From Acidobacteria bacterium SCN 69-37 (GTDB lineage Bacteria > Acidobacteriota > Vicinamibacteria > Vicinamibacterales > SCN-69-37), in the NCBI GenBank assembly GCA_001724025.1, contig MEDJ01000003.1:1-64000 (forward strand): a stretch of DNA of 64,000 nucleotides. The letters run 5' to 3'. Below, one piece after another: positions 35,831 to 45,061 of the stretch. The notes beneath the pieces are model-generated. The model saw only the letters and a list, made by a program, of their open reading frames with translations, did no database searches and had not been told where the DNA came from. Both the position numbers and the translations under genes were made by a program. Each line of letters opens with the position of its first letter. Position 1 is the first letter of the stretch.

Positions 35831-38036
35831 GACGTCGATTCCGTTGAGGAACGACCCCGGCCGATCGGCGATCGATCCGGACGTCGCATGCTGCATTCCG
35901 ATCCGCGAATGGGCCGTCATCCTGCCGCTGGCCGTCCTGCTGGCCATCGCGGCGACGTGGCCGTTGACCGGTTACATTAGTACACTCGTGCCCGCCGGGG
36001 GAACCGACTCCACGTTGAATACGTGGATCATGGCCTGGGCGGCCCAGCGCCTGCCGCACGGCCTCGCCGGATTCTGGACCCCGCCCGCCTTCTATCCCTA
36101 CCCGTCGTCACTCGCGTATTCGGAGAACCTGCTCGGCGTCTCGGTGTTCGTCGCTCCGATCCTCTGGGCCGGTGGCGGGACGACGCTGATGTACAACGTC
36201 GCGTTCCTGCTCGCGTACGTGGTGAGCGCGATTGGCGCCTATCTGCTTGGCCGCCACGTCACCGGATCGCGCGCGGCCGCCGCTATCGGCGCGCTCGCGT
36301 TCGTCATGATGCCCTACCGGATCGCGCAGGCCGGCCACCTGCAGGTGCAGTGGATCGGCTGGATGGCCATCGCGTTCTGGGCGCTGCTGCGCGGCCTGCA
36401 GCGGCCGTCGTGGAGCGCGCTGATCGTGTTCGTGGCGGCGTCGGTGCTGCAGGTGCTCTCGAACGGATACGCCGCATTCCAGCTCGCGATCGGCGCCGCG
36501 ATCATCGCGCCGTGGGCACTGTGGACCGGCGCCCGCCGGTCGCCGCGGCTGATCGGCACGCTGGTCGTGGCGGGAGCGCTCGTGCTGCTGGCCCTGGCGC
36601 CGGTCTTCTCGGCCTATCAGCAGGTGTGGGCCGATCGCGGGCCCGCGACGGCAGAGACGCTCGCCAACGCCGCCGACGTGGCCACCTACCTCAGCGTCGA
36701 CGCGTCGCTGCCGGACGCCCGCTGGCTGCCGGGGATTCCGCAGCCGGAAGGACGGTTGTTCCCAGGCGTGGCCACGACGGGCCTGGCCCTGCTGGCGCTG
36801 CTGCCCGCGTTCGGTCACCGGCTTCCGCGCGTGACGCCCCGGCAGATGACCGCACTGTTCGTCGTCCTGGCCGTTGTCGCGCTGCTCGTGTCTCTCGGCC
36901 CCGAGCCGGCCGCGTGGGGAAGACGTCTGCCTGTGCCGTCGTTGTATGCGCGACTGGCCGAGTGGGTGCCGCTGTTCCAGATCGTCCGCGTGCCCGCGCG
37001 ATTCGGCGCCCTCGTGCTGCTGGCCGTCGCGATCCTCGCGGCTGCCGGGGCGGCCCGCGTGCTGGCCGGTGGTTCGCGGCGTGCGCGTGTCGTCGCGATC
37101 GCGGCGATCGGCGTGCTGATGCTCGCGGAAGGCTTTCCGGCAGCACGCACGATGCGCACGGGCGTTCCGGCGCTGATCGCCGACGAACGCGAGGCGTATG
37201 CGTGGCTCGCGAACCAGCCGAGCGGTGCACTGCTCGAGTTGCCGATCGGCGGATCGGCGCAGGTCGACTTCGGCATGCTCGCGCAGCACGCGGCCCTGGT
37301 CCACGGCCACCCGATCGTCAACGGCCTCAGTCGCATCACCACGCCGCTCCAGGAAGTGCTCGGCGGATCCGCCTCGCCGCTGGCGTATCCGGATCGACAG
37401 GCCGGCGTGCTCCCGATGCTCCAGGGACTCGGTGTCCGGTATGTCATCGTGCGGCCCTCGCGGTTCGTGGACCCCGCATTTGCGGCCAACACCCTCGACG
37501 CGCTCCAGGCCGATCCGCGTGTGGCCGGGTTCCGCGCCTTCGGCGACGTCCACGTCCTGTGGCTGGCGCCTGACGATCCGTCGACTGCCGCCTCGCCGAT
37601 CGAGGCTGTGCCACCTGGCGCCTTCACCCTGACCGCCTCGGTCAACGACGATCGCCTGTCGTGGATCGTGGATGGGGACCCGGACTCGCGCTGGTTGTCG
37701 GGGCGACCCCAGGACGGCCACGAGTGGCTCGCGCTCACCTTCGACAGGCCGCGCGACGTGGCGCGGCTCGGCGTCACCGTGACCGACCGCAGCCTGGGCG
37801 ACTATCCGCGCGGTCTGCGCATCGAGTCGACGAGGGGAGGCGAGGCGCCGCGCGTGCTGTTCGACGGCAGCGTGCTGGCGGCGCTCGGCCGCGCCATCCT
37901 GGCGGCGCCCACGCGGCCCGTCATGTCCCTCGATCTGCCGCCCAACGAGTCGACGACGATGACGCTGCGACAGACGGGGACGACCGAGTCCTGGTACTGG
38001 TCGATCGACGAACTCCAGGTATGGACACGACAGTGA
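35829..38036 (+). CDS. Multi-spanning GT-C-like membrane protein with C-terminal discoidin-like domain
   Basis: A 735-residue protein with about 11 hydrophobic segments in residues 30-450, then a soluble C-terminal region. The first large periplasmic loop has the acidic GGTDSTLNTWIMAW motif followed by AFYPYPSSLAYSEN, as in GT-C fold glycosyltransferases and related hypothetical proteins. After the last helix there is an alpha/beta segment (ADEREAYAWLANQPSGALLELPIGG). The final 120 residues (DGDPDSRWLSGRPQDGHEWLALTFD) resemble an F5/8 type C (discoidin) sugar-binding sandwich. A role in adding sugars to a lipid or glycan at the outer face is likely. It overlaps the following GT2 gene by 16 bases. 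Confidence 0.75.
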   Translation: MTSIPLRNDPGRSAIDPDVACCIPIREWAVILPLAVLLAIAATWPLTGYISTLVPAGGTDSTLNTWIMAWAAQRLPHGLAGFWTPPAFYPYPSSLAYSENLLGVSVFVAPILWAGGGTTLMYNVAFLLAYVVSAIGAYLLGRHVTGSRAAAAIGALAFVMMPYRIAQAGHLQVQWIGWMAIAFWALLRGLQRPSWSALIVFVAASVLQVLSNGYAAFQLAIGAAIIAPWALWTGARRSPRLIGTLVVAGALVLLALAPVFSAYQQVWADRGPATAETLANAADVATYLSVDASLPDARWLPGIPQPEGRLFPGVATTGLALLALLPAFGHRLPRVTPRQMTALFVVLAVVALLVSLGPEPAAWGRRLPVPSLYARLAEWVPLFQIVRVPARFGALVLLAVAILAAAGAARVLAGGSRRARVVAIAAIGVLMLAEGFPAARTMRTGVPALIADEREAYAWLANQPSGALLELPIGGSAQVDFGMLAQHAALVHGHPIVNGLSRITTPLQEVLGGSASPLAYPDRQAGVLPMLQGLGVRYVIVRPSRFVDPAFAANTLDALQADPRVAGFRAFGDVHVLWLAPDDPSTAASPIEAVPPGAFTLTASVNDDRLSWIVDGDPDSRWLSGRPQDGHEWLALTFDRPRDVARLGVTVTDRSLGDYPRGLRIESTRGGEAPRVLFDGSVLAALGRAILAAPTRPVMSLDLPPNESTTMTLRQTGTTESWYWSIDELQVWTRQ

Positions 38037-39037
38037 ACGTCGTCCAGATCATCGTGCCTGCGCACAACGCCGCGCAGACGATCGACGCCTGTCTGCAGCC
38101 GCTGTTGGGCAGTTCCCATCTCGCGCCACGCGTGCTCGTGGTCGACGATGGATCGACGGATGACACGGCCGACAGGGCGGAACGCTGCGGCGCGGCCGTG
38201 TTGAGGCTGACGGGGCCGCTCGGGCCGGCTGCGGCGCGCAATGCTGGCGTGGCCGCCACGACGGCGCCCGTGATCCTGTTCATCGATGCCGATGTGGTGG
38301 CCTCGCCCGAGGCCGTCGAGCGGATCGTCACCGTGTTCGACAGGCATCCGGAGGCGGCCGCGGCTTTCGGGTCGTACGACGACCGGCCGCCGGCGCGCAA
38401 CGTCGTCTCGCTGTTCAAGAACCTGCTGCACCACTTCGTGCACCAGCAGGCCGACGAACGCAGCGCATCGTTCTGGGCGGGATTCGGAGCCATCCGTCGC
38501 GAGGCGTTCGAGGCGGTCGGCGGATTCGCGGCCGACAGGTACCGGCGGCCCAGCATCGAGGACATCGAGCTCGGGGCGCGCCTCTGGCGTGCCGGCCGGC
38601 CCGTCGTCGTCGTGCGGGACGCGCAGGTGACGCACCTGAAGCGCTGGTCGCTCAGGCAACTGGTGGCCACCGACGTACGCCAGCGCGCGTATCCCTGGTC
38701 GGAACTGCTGGTGCGCGGGGAAGCGCCGGGCGGCGATCTGAATCTGCGTGCCGGCGACCGCGTGGCGGCGATCGCCGCCTGGATGGGGCTCGCGGGACTT
38801 GTGGTGGCGCTGACGGGCGCGTGGCCCGTGGGCGCGACGATCGCGGCGTGCGCGCTGGCGACGATCGTGATCCTCAATCGCCGGCTGTACGCAGGCTTCG
38901 CCCGGGTCGGCGGCTGGCCGTTCGCGATCGCCGCTGTGGCGCTGCACGCCGGCTACTACCTCTACAGTTCCGCAACGTTCGGGATCTGCCTGCTGCGTCA
39001 CGCCTGGCGCGGCCGCCAGATCGCAGGCAGTCGGTAG
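38021..39037 (+). CDS. Family 2 glycosyltransferase with C-terminal membrane helices
   Basis: A 338-residue enzyme. The GT-A core shows VQIIVPAHNAAQTI, VVDDGSTDDTAD, ARNAGVA and the metal-binding LFIDADVV near residue 81. The acceptor side has AGFGAIRREAFEAVGGF and SIEDIELGARL. Two to three hydrophobic segments near 245-320 anchor it. It starts within the previous gene (16-base overlap), so the two are translationally coupled, and the GT-C-like protein and this enzyme probably act on the same lipid-linked intermediate. Donor and acceptor sugars are unknown. Confidence 0.9.
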   Translation: MDTTVNVVQIIVPAHNAAQTIDACLQPLLGSSHLAPRVLVVDDGSTDDTADRAERCGAAVLRLTGPLGPAAARNAGVAATTAPVILFIDADVVASPEAVERIVTVFDRHPEAAAAFGSYDDRPPARNVVSLFKNLLHHFVHQQADERSASFWAGFGAIRREAFEAVGGFAADRYRRPSIEDIELGARLWRAGRPVVVVRDAQVTHLKRWSLRQLVATDVRQRAYPWSELLVRGEAPGGDLNLRAGDRVAAIAAWMGLAGLVVALTGAWPVGATIAACALATIVILNRRLYAGFARVGGWPFAIAAVALHAGYYLYSSATFGICLLRHAWRGRQIAGSR

Positions 39038-39097
39038 TTGGCGGCGGGCGGCGGGCGGCCGCCCCCCAACAGTCGTCGAGTAAACTAGAAGGCTGTC

Positions 39098-40372
39098 ATG
39101 AGCACCTTCCAGAGTCTTTCTGCCGCCGATGCCGCCAGTCTGTCCCAGCAACTCCAGGCCCGCTACGACGCGTTCAAGGCGCGGGGCCTGAAGCTCGACA
39201 TGACGCGCGGCAAGCCCTCGTCGGCCCAGCTCGACCTGGCCAGTGCCATGCTCGACCTGCCGGGCGCCGGCGACTTCACCGCGGCTGACGGCACCGACAC
39301 GCGCAACTACGGCGGCGTCGACGGCCTGCCCGAGATGAAGGCGATCGTCGCGGCCCTGCTCGAGACGGATCCGGCCAACGTGATCGTGGGCGGGAACTCG
39401 AGCCTGCAGATGATGCACGACACCATCGTCCGCGCGCTGCTGCACGGCGTCCCGGACGGGGCAGGACCGTGGAGCCGCGGGGCGGTGAAGTTCCTGTGCC
39501 CGAGCCCCGGCTACGATCGGCACTTCGCCATCTGCGAACACTTCGGCATCGAGATGATCGTCGTCGACATGGACGACAACGGTCCGGACCTGGCCCAGGT
39601 GCAGAAGCTCGTGGCCGCCGACGCCGCGATCAAGGGTATGTGGTGCGTGCCCAAGTACAGCAACCCGACGGGCATCACCTACAGCGACGAGGTGGTACGG
39701 GCGCTGGCCTCGATGAAGACCGCGGCACCCGACTTCCGGATCTTCTGGGACAACGCGTACGTCGTCCACGATCTGTTCGACACGACCGATCCGCTGCTCA
39801 ACATCCTGCGCGTGGCGGCCGAGGCCGGCCACCCGAACCGCCCGCTCGTGTTCGCGTCCACGTCGAAGATTTCGCTCGCCGGCGCGGGCATCGCGGCCAT
39901 GGCGGCCAGTTCCGCCAATGTGGCCGACGCCAGGCGGCACATCGGCATCCAGACGATCGGGCCCGACAAGGTCAACCAGCTGCGCCACATCCGTTTCTTC
40001 AAGGACCTGGCCGGCATCCGCGCGCACATGGCGCGACACGCGGCCCTGCTGCGACCCAAGTTCGAGGCCGTCGATCGCGTGTTCACGCAGGAACTCGGCG
40101 GCAAGGGCATCGCGACGTGGACGAAGCCGCGCGGCGGGTACTTCGTGAGCCTCGACACGCTCGACGGCTGCGCCGCCGACGTGGTCCGCCTGGCCGATGC
40201 GGCCGGCGTGAAGCTGACGGGCGCCGGGGCCACCTATCCGCGGCAGAAGGATCCGCGCGACCGCAACCTGCGCATGGCGCCGTCGCTGCCGCCGGCCGAT
40301 CAGGTGGCGCTGGCGATGGAGGTCGTGGCTGTCTGCGTGCAGCTCGCCAGTCTGCGGGCGCTGACGAAGTGA
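39098..40372 (+). CDS. PLP-dependent aminotransferase, subgroup Ic aspartate-aminotransferase type
   Basis: A 424-residue fold-type I aminotransferase. It starts LSAADAASLSQQLQARYDAF and LDMTRGKPSSAQLDL, as in the subgroup Ic aspartate aminotransferases. NYGGVDGLPEMKAIVAALL and VGGNSSLQMMHD follow. The cofactor-contacting CVPKYSNPTGITYSDEVV and FWDNAYVVHD come next, and the Schiff-base lysine is in STSKISLAGAG near residue 255. It probably exchanges amino groups between aspartate and 2-oxoglutarate, although related enzymes accept alanine or aromatic amino acids. It is preceded by a TAAACT-like -10 (39080-39085) and is probably the first gene of a short unit with the ABC ATPase. Confidence 0.9.
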   Translation: MSTFQSLSAADAASLSQQLQARYDAFKARGLKLDMTRGKPSSAQLDLASAMLDLPGAGDFTAADGTDTRNYGGVDGLPEMKAIVAALLETDPANVIVGGNSSLQMMHDTIVRALLHGVPDGAGPWSRGAVKFLCPSPGYDRHFAICEHFGIEMIVVDMDDNGPDLAQVQKLVAADAAIKGMWCVPKYSNPTGITYSDEVVRALASMKTAAPDFRIFWDNAYVVHDLFDTTDPLLNILRVAAEAGHPNRPLVFASTSKISLAGAGIAAMAASSANVADARRHIGIQTIGPDKVNQLRHIRFFKDLAGIRAHMARHAALLRPKFEAVDRVFTQELGGKGIATWTKPRGGYFVSLDTLDGCAADVVRLADAAGVKLTGAGATYPRQKDPRDRNLRMAPSLPPADQVALAMEVVAVCVQLASLRALTK

Positions 40373-40415
40373 GCTCGGGGCGACGCGGCTGCAAGGCCAC
40401 GAGGATGACCGGACC

Positions 40416-41237
40416 GTGCGCGTGAGCGCCCCTCTGCTCGACTACCAGAACGTGTCGGTCTATCGGGGCGACACGCTCGCGCTCGACGGCGTGTCGCTGC
40501 GCGTGGCCGTCGGCGAACACGTGGCCATCCTCGGCCCGAACGGCTGCGGCAAGTCGACGCTCATCAAGACGTTCACGCGCGAGTGCTATCCGGCGTCGGG
40601 CCGGGGCGAGTCGTCCCTGCGCATCCTCGGCCGGCAGGCGTGGGACGTCAACGAACTGCGCCGCATGCTCGGGATCGTCACCAACGACCTGGTCGATCAG
40701 TGCACACGCGGCATGTCGAGCGATTTCGCCGAACTGCCGCGGCGCGTCACGGCGCGCGACACGGTCATCTCCGGCTTCTTCTCGAGCATCGGCGTGTGGG
40801 CGCACCACGACGTGACGCCGGCGATGCGGGAGACGGCCGATGCGCTGCTCGCGCGGCTCGGCGTGGCGCACCTGGCCGATCGGCTCCTGACGCAGATGTC
40901 GTCAGGCGAGGTCAGGCGCGTGGTCATTGCCCGCGCCCTCGTGCACGACCCGTCGTCGCTGGTGCTCGACGAGCCGACCAACAGCCTGGACCTGCGCGCC
41001 ATGCGCGACCTGCGCGGCGCCGTGCGCACCATCGCGCAGTCCGGACTCAGCGTGGTGATGGTGACGCATCACCTGGCCGACATCATCCCGGAGATCGCGC
41101 GCGTCATCCTGATCAAGCGCGGGCGTGTCGTCGATGACGGGCCGAAGGACGCACTGCTCACCTCGGCGCGGCTGACGGACCTGTTCGAGATGCCCATCGA
41201 GGTCGTCAGGCGCGGCGATCTCTACCACGCCTGGTAG
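40416..41237 (+). CDS. Stand-alone ABC ATPase (ModF/YlmA-like)
   Basis: A 273-residue ATP-binding protein with Walker A GPNGCGKS near residue 44, signature MSSGEVRRVVIARAL near 162, Walker B LVLDEPTNSLD and H-loop VTHHLADI. A longer insert (GIVTNDLVDQCTRGMSSDFAELP) before VTARDTVISGFFSS places it with the COG1119-type proteins, which work without a dedicated permease in the same operon. No membrane gene is adjacent. Its job may be regulatory or it may serve a remote transporter. GTG at 40416 is used; GTG at 40422 is an alternative, giving MSAPLLDY. It follows the aminotransferase by 43 bases. Confidence 0.88.
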   Translation: MRVSAPLLDYQNVSVYRGDTLALDGVSLRVAVGEHVAILGPNGCGKSTLIKTFTRECYPASGRGESSLRILGRQAWDVNELRRMLGIVTNDLVDQCTRGMSSDFAELPRRVTARDTVISGFFSSIGVWAHHDVTPAMRETADALLARLGVAHLADRLLTQMSSGEVRRVVIARALVHDPSSLVLDEPTNSLDLRAMRDLRGAVRTIAQSGLSVVMVTHHLADIIPEIARVILIKRGRVVDDGPKDALLTSARLTDLFEMPIEVVRRGDLYHAW

Positions 41238-41267
41238 ACACACCGCCACACCCAGGCGCGGCCGGTC

Positions 41268-42227
41268 TCAGGGACGACGGTCGACCCGGACGACCCGCGT
41301 CCCGTCCATTTCGCAGACGTAGCGCACGTCGGTGTTGGCCGCCAGCCCGATGACGTACTCGGTGCGCGTGTCCGTCGCGCTGAGCGACGCGGCATCGAAC
41401 GTGACCTGACGGCCGCGGTCGTCGCGTGCGGCTCCGACGCAGGCGCGGACCGCGCCCGACGGAAACTCCAGCCGGCGATCCGCGCCAGCCACGCGGCCGC
41501 GATCGTCGTACACGTACGTCACGGCGCTGCCGTCACAGCGATAGGTGAGATGACGATCGTTGTCGAAGCGATCGACGCCGGGACCCGAGACCACGGTGTC
41601 GCCCGGCGTTTCGGGCAGGCGATCGAAGCTCCAGAACACGAGGCCATTCGCGTCGCCGCGCGCTGCGTCGAGCGCGCGAGCCTGGCAGTCGAGCGATCGG
41701 GTGAGCCGCGACGGGGCCGCCGGCGTCACGGGCGCCGCGGGCTGCGCCTGCGCACTGGTTCCGAGCGTCCGCTCGCGGAACTCGGCCGACCGCGTGATCC
41801 CCAGGATGACGTCGGCGTACCGGCGCTGCTCGACGAGCGGGAGGAAGCCCTCGACGCCGCCGCTGTCGGGCGCGCGGTCGAGCAGCCGCTGGTAGAACCG
41901 CTCGAGCAGTTGTGCCGCGTCCAGGCGCTCCTGCCCCCGGCGGAACTCCACGCCGGAGACCAGGCCGTTGACCTGGGTGGCGAGGTTGCCGCGCTGGATG
42001 TCGGCCGTGGTGCGGCTGATCTCGGCGGCCGTGCCGTCGCGATCGAGCACCGCCCGGTACAGGCGCGTGGCAATCGTCTGAGCTTCCTCGCGCGAATAGC
42101 TGTCGCGGGCCTGCGGCGTCGTGGTTGCCTGGCGGTTGCCCCGCTGGGGCGTGGCCTGCACGAACGACGCGCCGAGCATGACGGCGGTGGCGACGATCAG
42201 CGCGCGAGAGATCGTGGACGTCTTCAT
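41268..42227 (-). CDS. Exported DUF4214-domain protein
   Basis: A 319-residue secreted protein. The start at ATG 42227 is chosen because GAGGA lies five bases upstream; an in-frame ATG at 42239 lacks a ribosome site. The signal peptide ends near FVQATPQ. Residues 45-140 contain two DUF4214-like helical repeats (ATRLYRAVLDRDGTAAEI; FYQRLLDRAPDSGGVEGFL), a module seen in surface and phycobilisome-linker-like proteins. The C-terminal half has a possible beta-rich domain (HLTYRCDGSAVTYVYDD, TRTEYVIGLAANTDVRYVC) with four cysteines. The function is unknown. It ends convergently with the ABC ATPase. Confidence 0.8.
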   Translation of the reverse strand: MKTSTISRALIVATAVMLGASFVQATPQRGNRQATTTPQARDSYSREEAQTIATRLYRAVLDRDGTAAEISRTTADIQRGNLATQVNGLVSGVEFRRGQERLDAAQLLERFYQRLLDRAPDSGGVEGFLPLVEQRRYADVILGITRSAEFRERTLGTSAQAQPAAPVTPAAPSRLTRSLDCQARALDAARGDANGLVFWSFDRLPETPGDTVVSGPGVDRFDNDRHLTYRCDGSAVTYVYDDRGRVAGADRRLEFPSGAVRACVGAARDDRGRQVTFDAASLSATDTRTEYVIGLAANTDVRYVCEMDGTRVVRVDRRP

Positions 42228-42294
42228 TTCAATCCTCATGTTCAGGGAGGTGGCGGGCAGAGCCGGCCACCTCGAGTTCGAAGCCGGCAGGAAC

Positions 42295-43167
42295 CTAGAA
42301 TCGCAGGCCCTGGAGGTACGTGATGCTGGCCTTCAGGCTGTCGAACGGCGAGGCCGCGGCGTCGTGTTCGACGAAGTAGTGCGTGATGCCGGCCTGGCCC
42401 GACTGCGCGAAGATGCGCGCCCACTCGACGCTGTCGCCGCCGACGTCGGCGATGTCGGACATCATCTGATCGATCGGGACCGACGCGCCCTGCCCGGACC
42501 GCTTGCGCAGGCCCTTGACGTGCACCATCGGGAACCGGCCCGGGTACTTCGCAAAGTATGCGAGCGGATCCTGGCCGGCGGCCGTGATCCAGGCGAGGTC
42601 CAGTTCGAAGGCGACGAGCGCGGGATCGCAGCGCTCGAGCAGCAGGTCGAACGGCAGCTGCCCCGACGCGGTGGGCGCGAACTCGAAGTGGTGGTTGTGG
42701 TACGCCATGCGGAGTCCGGCGGCCTTGGCCGTCTCGCCCGCGCGATTGAGCGTGTCGGCCACGCGCGCCCAGATGTCCGGCTGGCTGCGTGCCGCATCGT
42801 CGAGCCACGGCAGGACGATGTACTGATGACCGATGACGCGGCTGGCCTCGATCACCTGCGGCAGCCGATCCGTGATGGTGGCGAGATCGATGTGCGTCGA
42901 CGGCGACGTGAGGCCGTGGCGATCGAGCAGCGCGCGAATCTGCTGCGGCGTGCGATCGAAGTAGCCTGCGAATTCGACCTCGCGGAAGCCCAGCGCCGCC
43001 ACGCGCGCCACGGTCCCGTCGACGTCCTTCGCCATCGCGTCGCGGACCGTGTAGAGCTGCACGCCGATGCGGTCGAGCCGGCGCGACTGGCTCGCCTGCG
43101 CCATGCCCGAGGCGAGGACCACGCCCGCCCCTACCTGTCCCAGGAACTGCCGACGATCGATCGTCAT
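42295..43167 (-). CDS. Tat-exported sugar phosphate isomerase/epimerase-like protein
   Basis: A 290-residue xylose-isomerase-like TIM barrel. The N-terminus MTIDRRQFLGQVGAG has the twin-arginine motif and a hydrophobic run, so it should be exported folded. AGGAGA lies six bases before the ATG at 43167. The barrel shows IGVQLYTVRD, EVEFAGYFDRT, STHIDLATI, MAYHNHHFEF (metal histidines), VAFELDLAWI and MVHVKGL, which provide the usual Glu/Asp/His metal ligands. Exported members are common in acidobacteria and planctomycetes, where they act on unidentified sugars. It lies downstream of nothing obvious on the same strand and is probably monocistronic. Confidence 0.9.
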   Translation of the reverse strand: MTIDRRQFLGQVGAGVVLASGMAQASQSRRLDRIGVQLYTVRDAMAKDVDGTVARVAALGFREVEFAGYFDRTPQQIRALLDRHGLTSPSTHIDLATITDRLPQVIEASRVIGHQYIVLPWLDDAARSQPDIWARVADTLNRAGETAKAAGLRMAYHNHHFEFAPTASGQLPFDLLLERCDPALVAFELDLAWITAAGQDPLAYFAKYPGRFPMVHVKGLRKRSGQGASVPIDQMMSDIADVGGDSVEWARIFAQSGQAGITHYFVEHDAAASPFDSLKASITYLQGLRF

Positions 43168-43300
43168 GGATGTCTCCTGTGCCCCACGATAAACCCGTCC
43201 GCGATGGACCGTCGATCCCCCCGGGACCGGCCCCCGGGGACGTCGCCAGCGGCGGGAGCATCCCACGGCGACCCGGAATGGCGGAGAATACCATGTCGCC

Positions 43301-45061
43301 GTGCCGCCTTCCGCTGCTCCCACGCCAACCTCGCATCGCGCCGGGCCCGGCCTGATTGCGTTGCTCCGGCCCTACCTCCCGCTCGTCGGCCTCATCATCG
43401 GGGCGACGGCGGTGGCCAACGCGCTGAGCCTGATCGTGCCGCGCATCATCGCGCGGGCGATCGACGACTTCGGCGCCGGGCAGATCGCGCCGGTGTCGCT
43501 CGCCCTCGAGCTCGGGGCGATTGCCGCCGGCGTGTTCGCGTTCACGTACCTGCAGAACGCCGCGCAGGTCCACGCGTCGGAGCGGGTCGCGCGTGACCTG
43601 CGGTCGCGCGTGGTCGACCGGCTGTCGACGCAGAGCCTGGCCTACGTCCAGCGCGTTACCACCGCGACGCTGCTGACCAACCTCACGGCCGACGTGGACG
43701 CCGTGAAGCTGTTCGTCTCGCAGGCCGTGGGCGCACTCATCTCGTCCGTGTTCCTCATCGTCGGCGCCAGCGGGCTGCTGCTGGCGATCGACTGGAAGCT
43801 CGGCCTGGTCGTGCTGGCCGTGCTGCCCGTGATCGGCGTGACGTTCCAGGTGGTGCTGGCCCGGGTCCGGCGGCTGTTCGGTCAGGCACAGCGGGCGATC
43901 GATCGCCTGAACCGCGTCATCAACGAGAGCGTCCTCGGCGCGGCGCTGGTGCGGCTGGTCGACTCGCAGGCGGTCGAGTATCGCAAGTTCGTCGCGGCCA
44001 ACGACGACGCGCGCCGGATCAGCCTCGGCATCCTCCGCCTGTTCTCCGGGCTGATCCCGGCCGTGGTCTTCCTGACCAACCTGGCGACGCTCGCGATTCT
44101 CGTGCTGGGCGGCCGGTTCGTCATCGGCGGCGAGATGACGCTCGGCGACTTCACGGCCTTCAACGCGTACCTCGCGATCCTGATCTTCCCGGTGATCGTG
44201 ATCGGCTTCATGAGCAACGTCATCGCGCAGGCGTCGGTCGCCTACGCGCGCATCGGCGCCGTGCTCTCCGCGTCGGTGCCGGGCCATGCGGGCCAGGTGG
44301 CCGTGGACCTGCGGGGTGACGTGCGGCTCGAGAACGTCGACCTGACGCTCGGGGGCCGGCCCGTGTTGAAGGGCGTGTCGGTGAACGCCGCAGCCGGCAC
44401 CCGCACCGCGATCATCGGTCCCACCGCGGCGGGCAAGACGCAGATGCTCTACCTGCTCGCCGGACTGCTCGACCCGACGGCCGGCCACATCAGCTACGAC
44501 GGCCGCGATCTGCGCGAGTACGACACCGCGGCCCTGCACCGGCAGATCGGCCTGGTCTTCCAGGACCCGACGCTGTTCAACCTGACGCTGCGCGAGAACA
44601 TCGCCTTCAGCCGGGCGGTGAGCGAGGCGGCGCTCATGCGGGCCATCGAGACGGCGGAATTGACCGCGTTCATCGATCGGCTGCCGCAGGGGCTCGACAC
44701 GATCGTCTCGGAGCGCGGCACGAGCCTGTCTGGCGGGCAGAAGCAGCGCATCATGCTGGCGCGCGCCCTGGCACTCGAGCCGCGCGTGCTCCTGCTCGAC
44801 GACTTCACCGCGCGCGTCGATCCGACGACCGAACGCGCCATCCTCGAGAACGTCCGCCGCCACTACCCGGGACTGACCCTGATTTCCGTGACGCAGAAGA
44901 TCGCGCCCGTCGAGGACTACGATCAAATCGTCCTGCTCATGGAAGGCGAAGTCCTCGCGACGGGGACGCACGCCCACCTGCTCGCCACCAGCCCCGAATA
45001 CGCCCAGATCCATGACTCCCAGCGCAGCACCAGCCACTACGAATCCGTACGCACTCGGTAG
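43301..45061 (+). CDS. Heterodimeric ABC exporter, degenerate-site subunit
   Basis: A 586-residue half-transporter: six transmembrane helices in residues 20-305, then an ATPase domain. Walker A is GPTAAGKT and the signature LSGGQ is normal. The catalytic Walker B glutamate is replaced by Asp (LLLDDFTARVD) and the switch histidine by Gln (LISVTQK). This is the pattern of the non-hydrolysing site in TM287/288- and BmrCD-type exporters. The GTG start at 43301 is the only in-frame start near a ribosome site. It overlaps the partner gene by 50 bases. The substrate is probably a lipid, drug or peptide; no substrate gene is adjacent. Confidence 0.92.
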   Translation: MPPSAAPTPTSHRAGPGLIALLRPYLPLVGLIIGATAVANALSLIVPRIIARAIDDFGAGQIAPVSLALELGAIAAGVFAFTYLQNAAQVHASERVARDLRSRVVDRLSTQSLAYVQRVTTATLLTNLTADVDAVKLFVSQAVGALISSVFLIVGASGLLLAIDWKLGLVVLAVLPVIGVTFQVVLARVRRLFGQAQRAIDRLNRVINESVLGAALVRLVDSQAVEYRKFVAANDDARRISLGILRLFSGLIPAVVFLTNLATLAILVLGGRFVIGGEMTLGDFTAFNAYLAILIFPVIVIGFMSNVIAQASVAYARIGAVLSASVPGHAGQVAVDLRGDVRLENVDLTLGGRPVLKGVSVNAAAGTRTAIIGPTAAGKTQMLYLLAGLLDPTAGHISYDGRDLREYDTAALHRQIGLVFQDPTLFNLTLRENIAFSRAVSEAALMRAIETAELTAFIDRLPQGLDTIVSERGTSLSGGQKQRIMLARALALEPRVLLLDDFTARVDPTTERAILENVRRHYPGLTLISVTQKIAPVEDYDQIVLLMEGEVLATGTHAHLLATSPEYAQIHDSQRSTSHYESVRTR

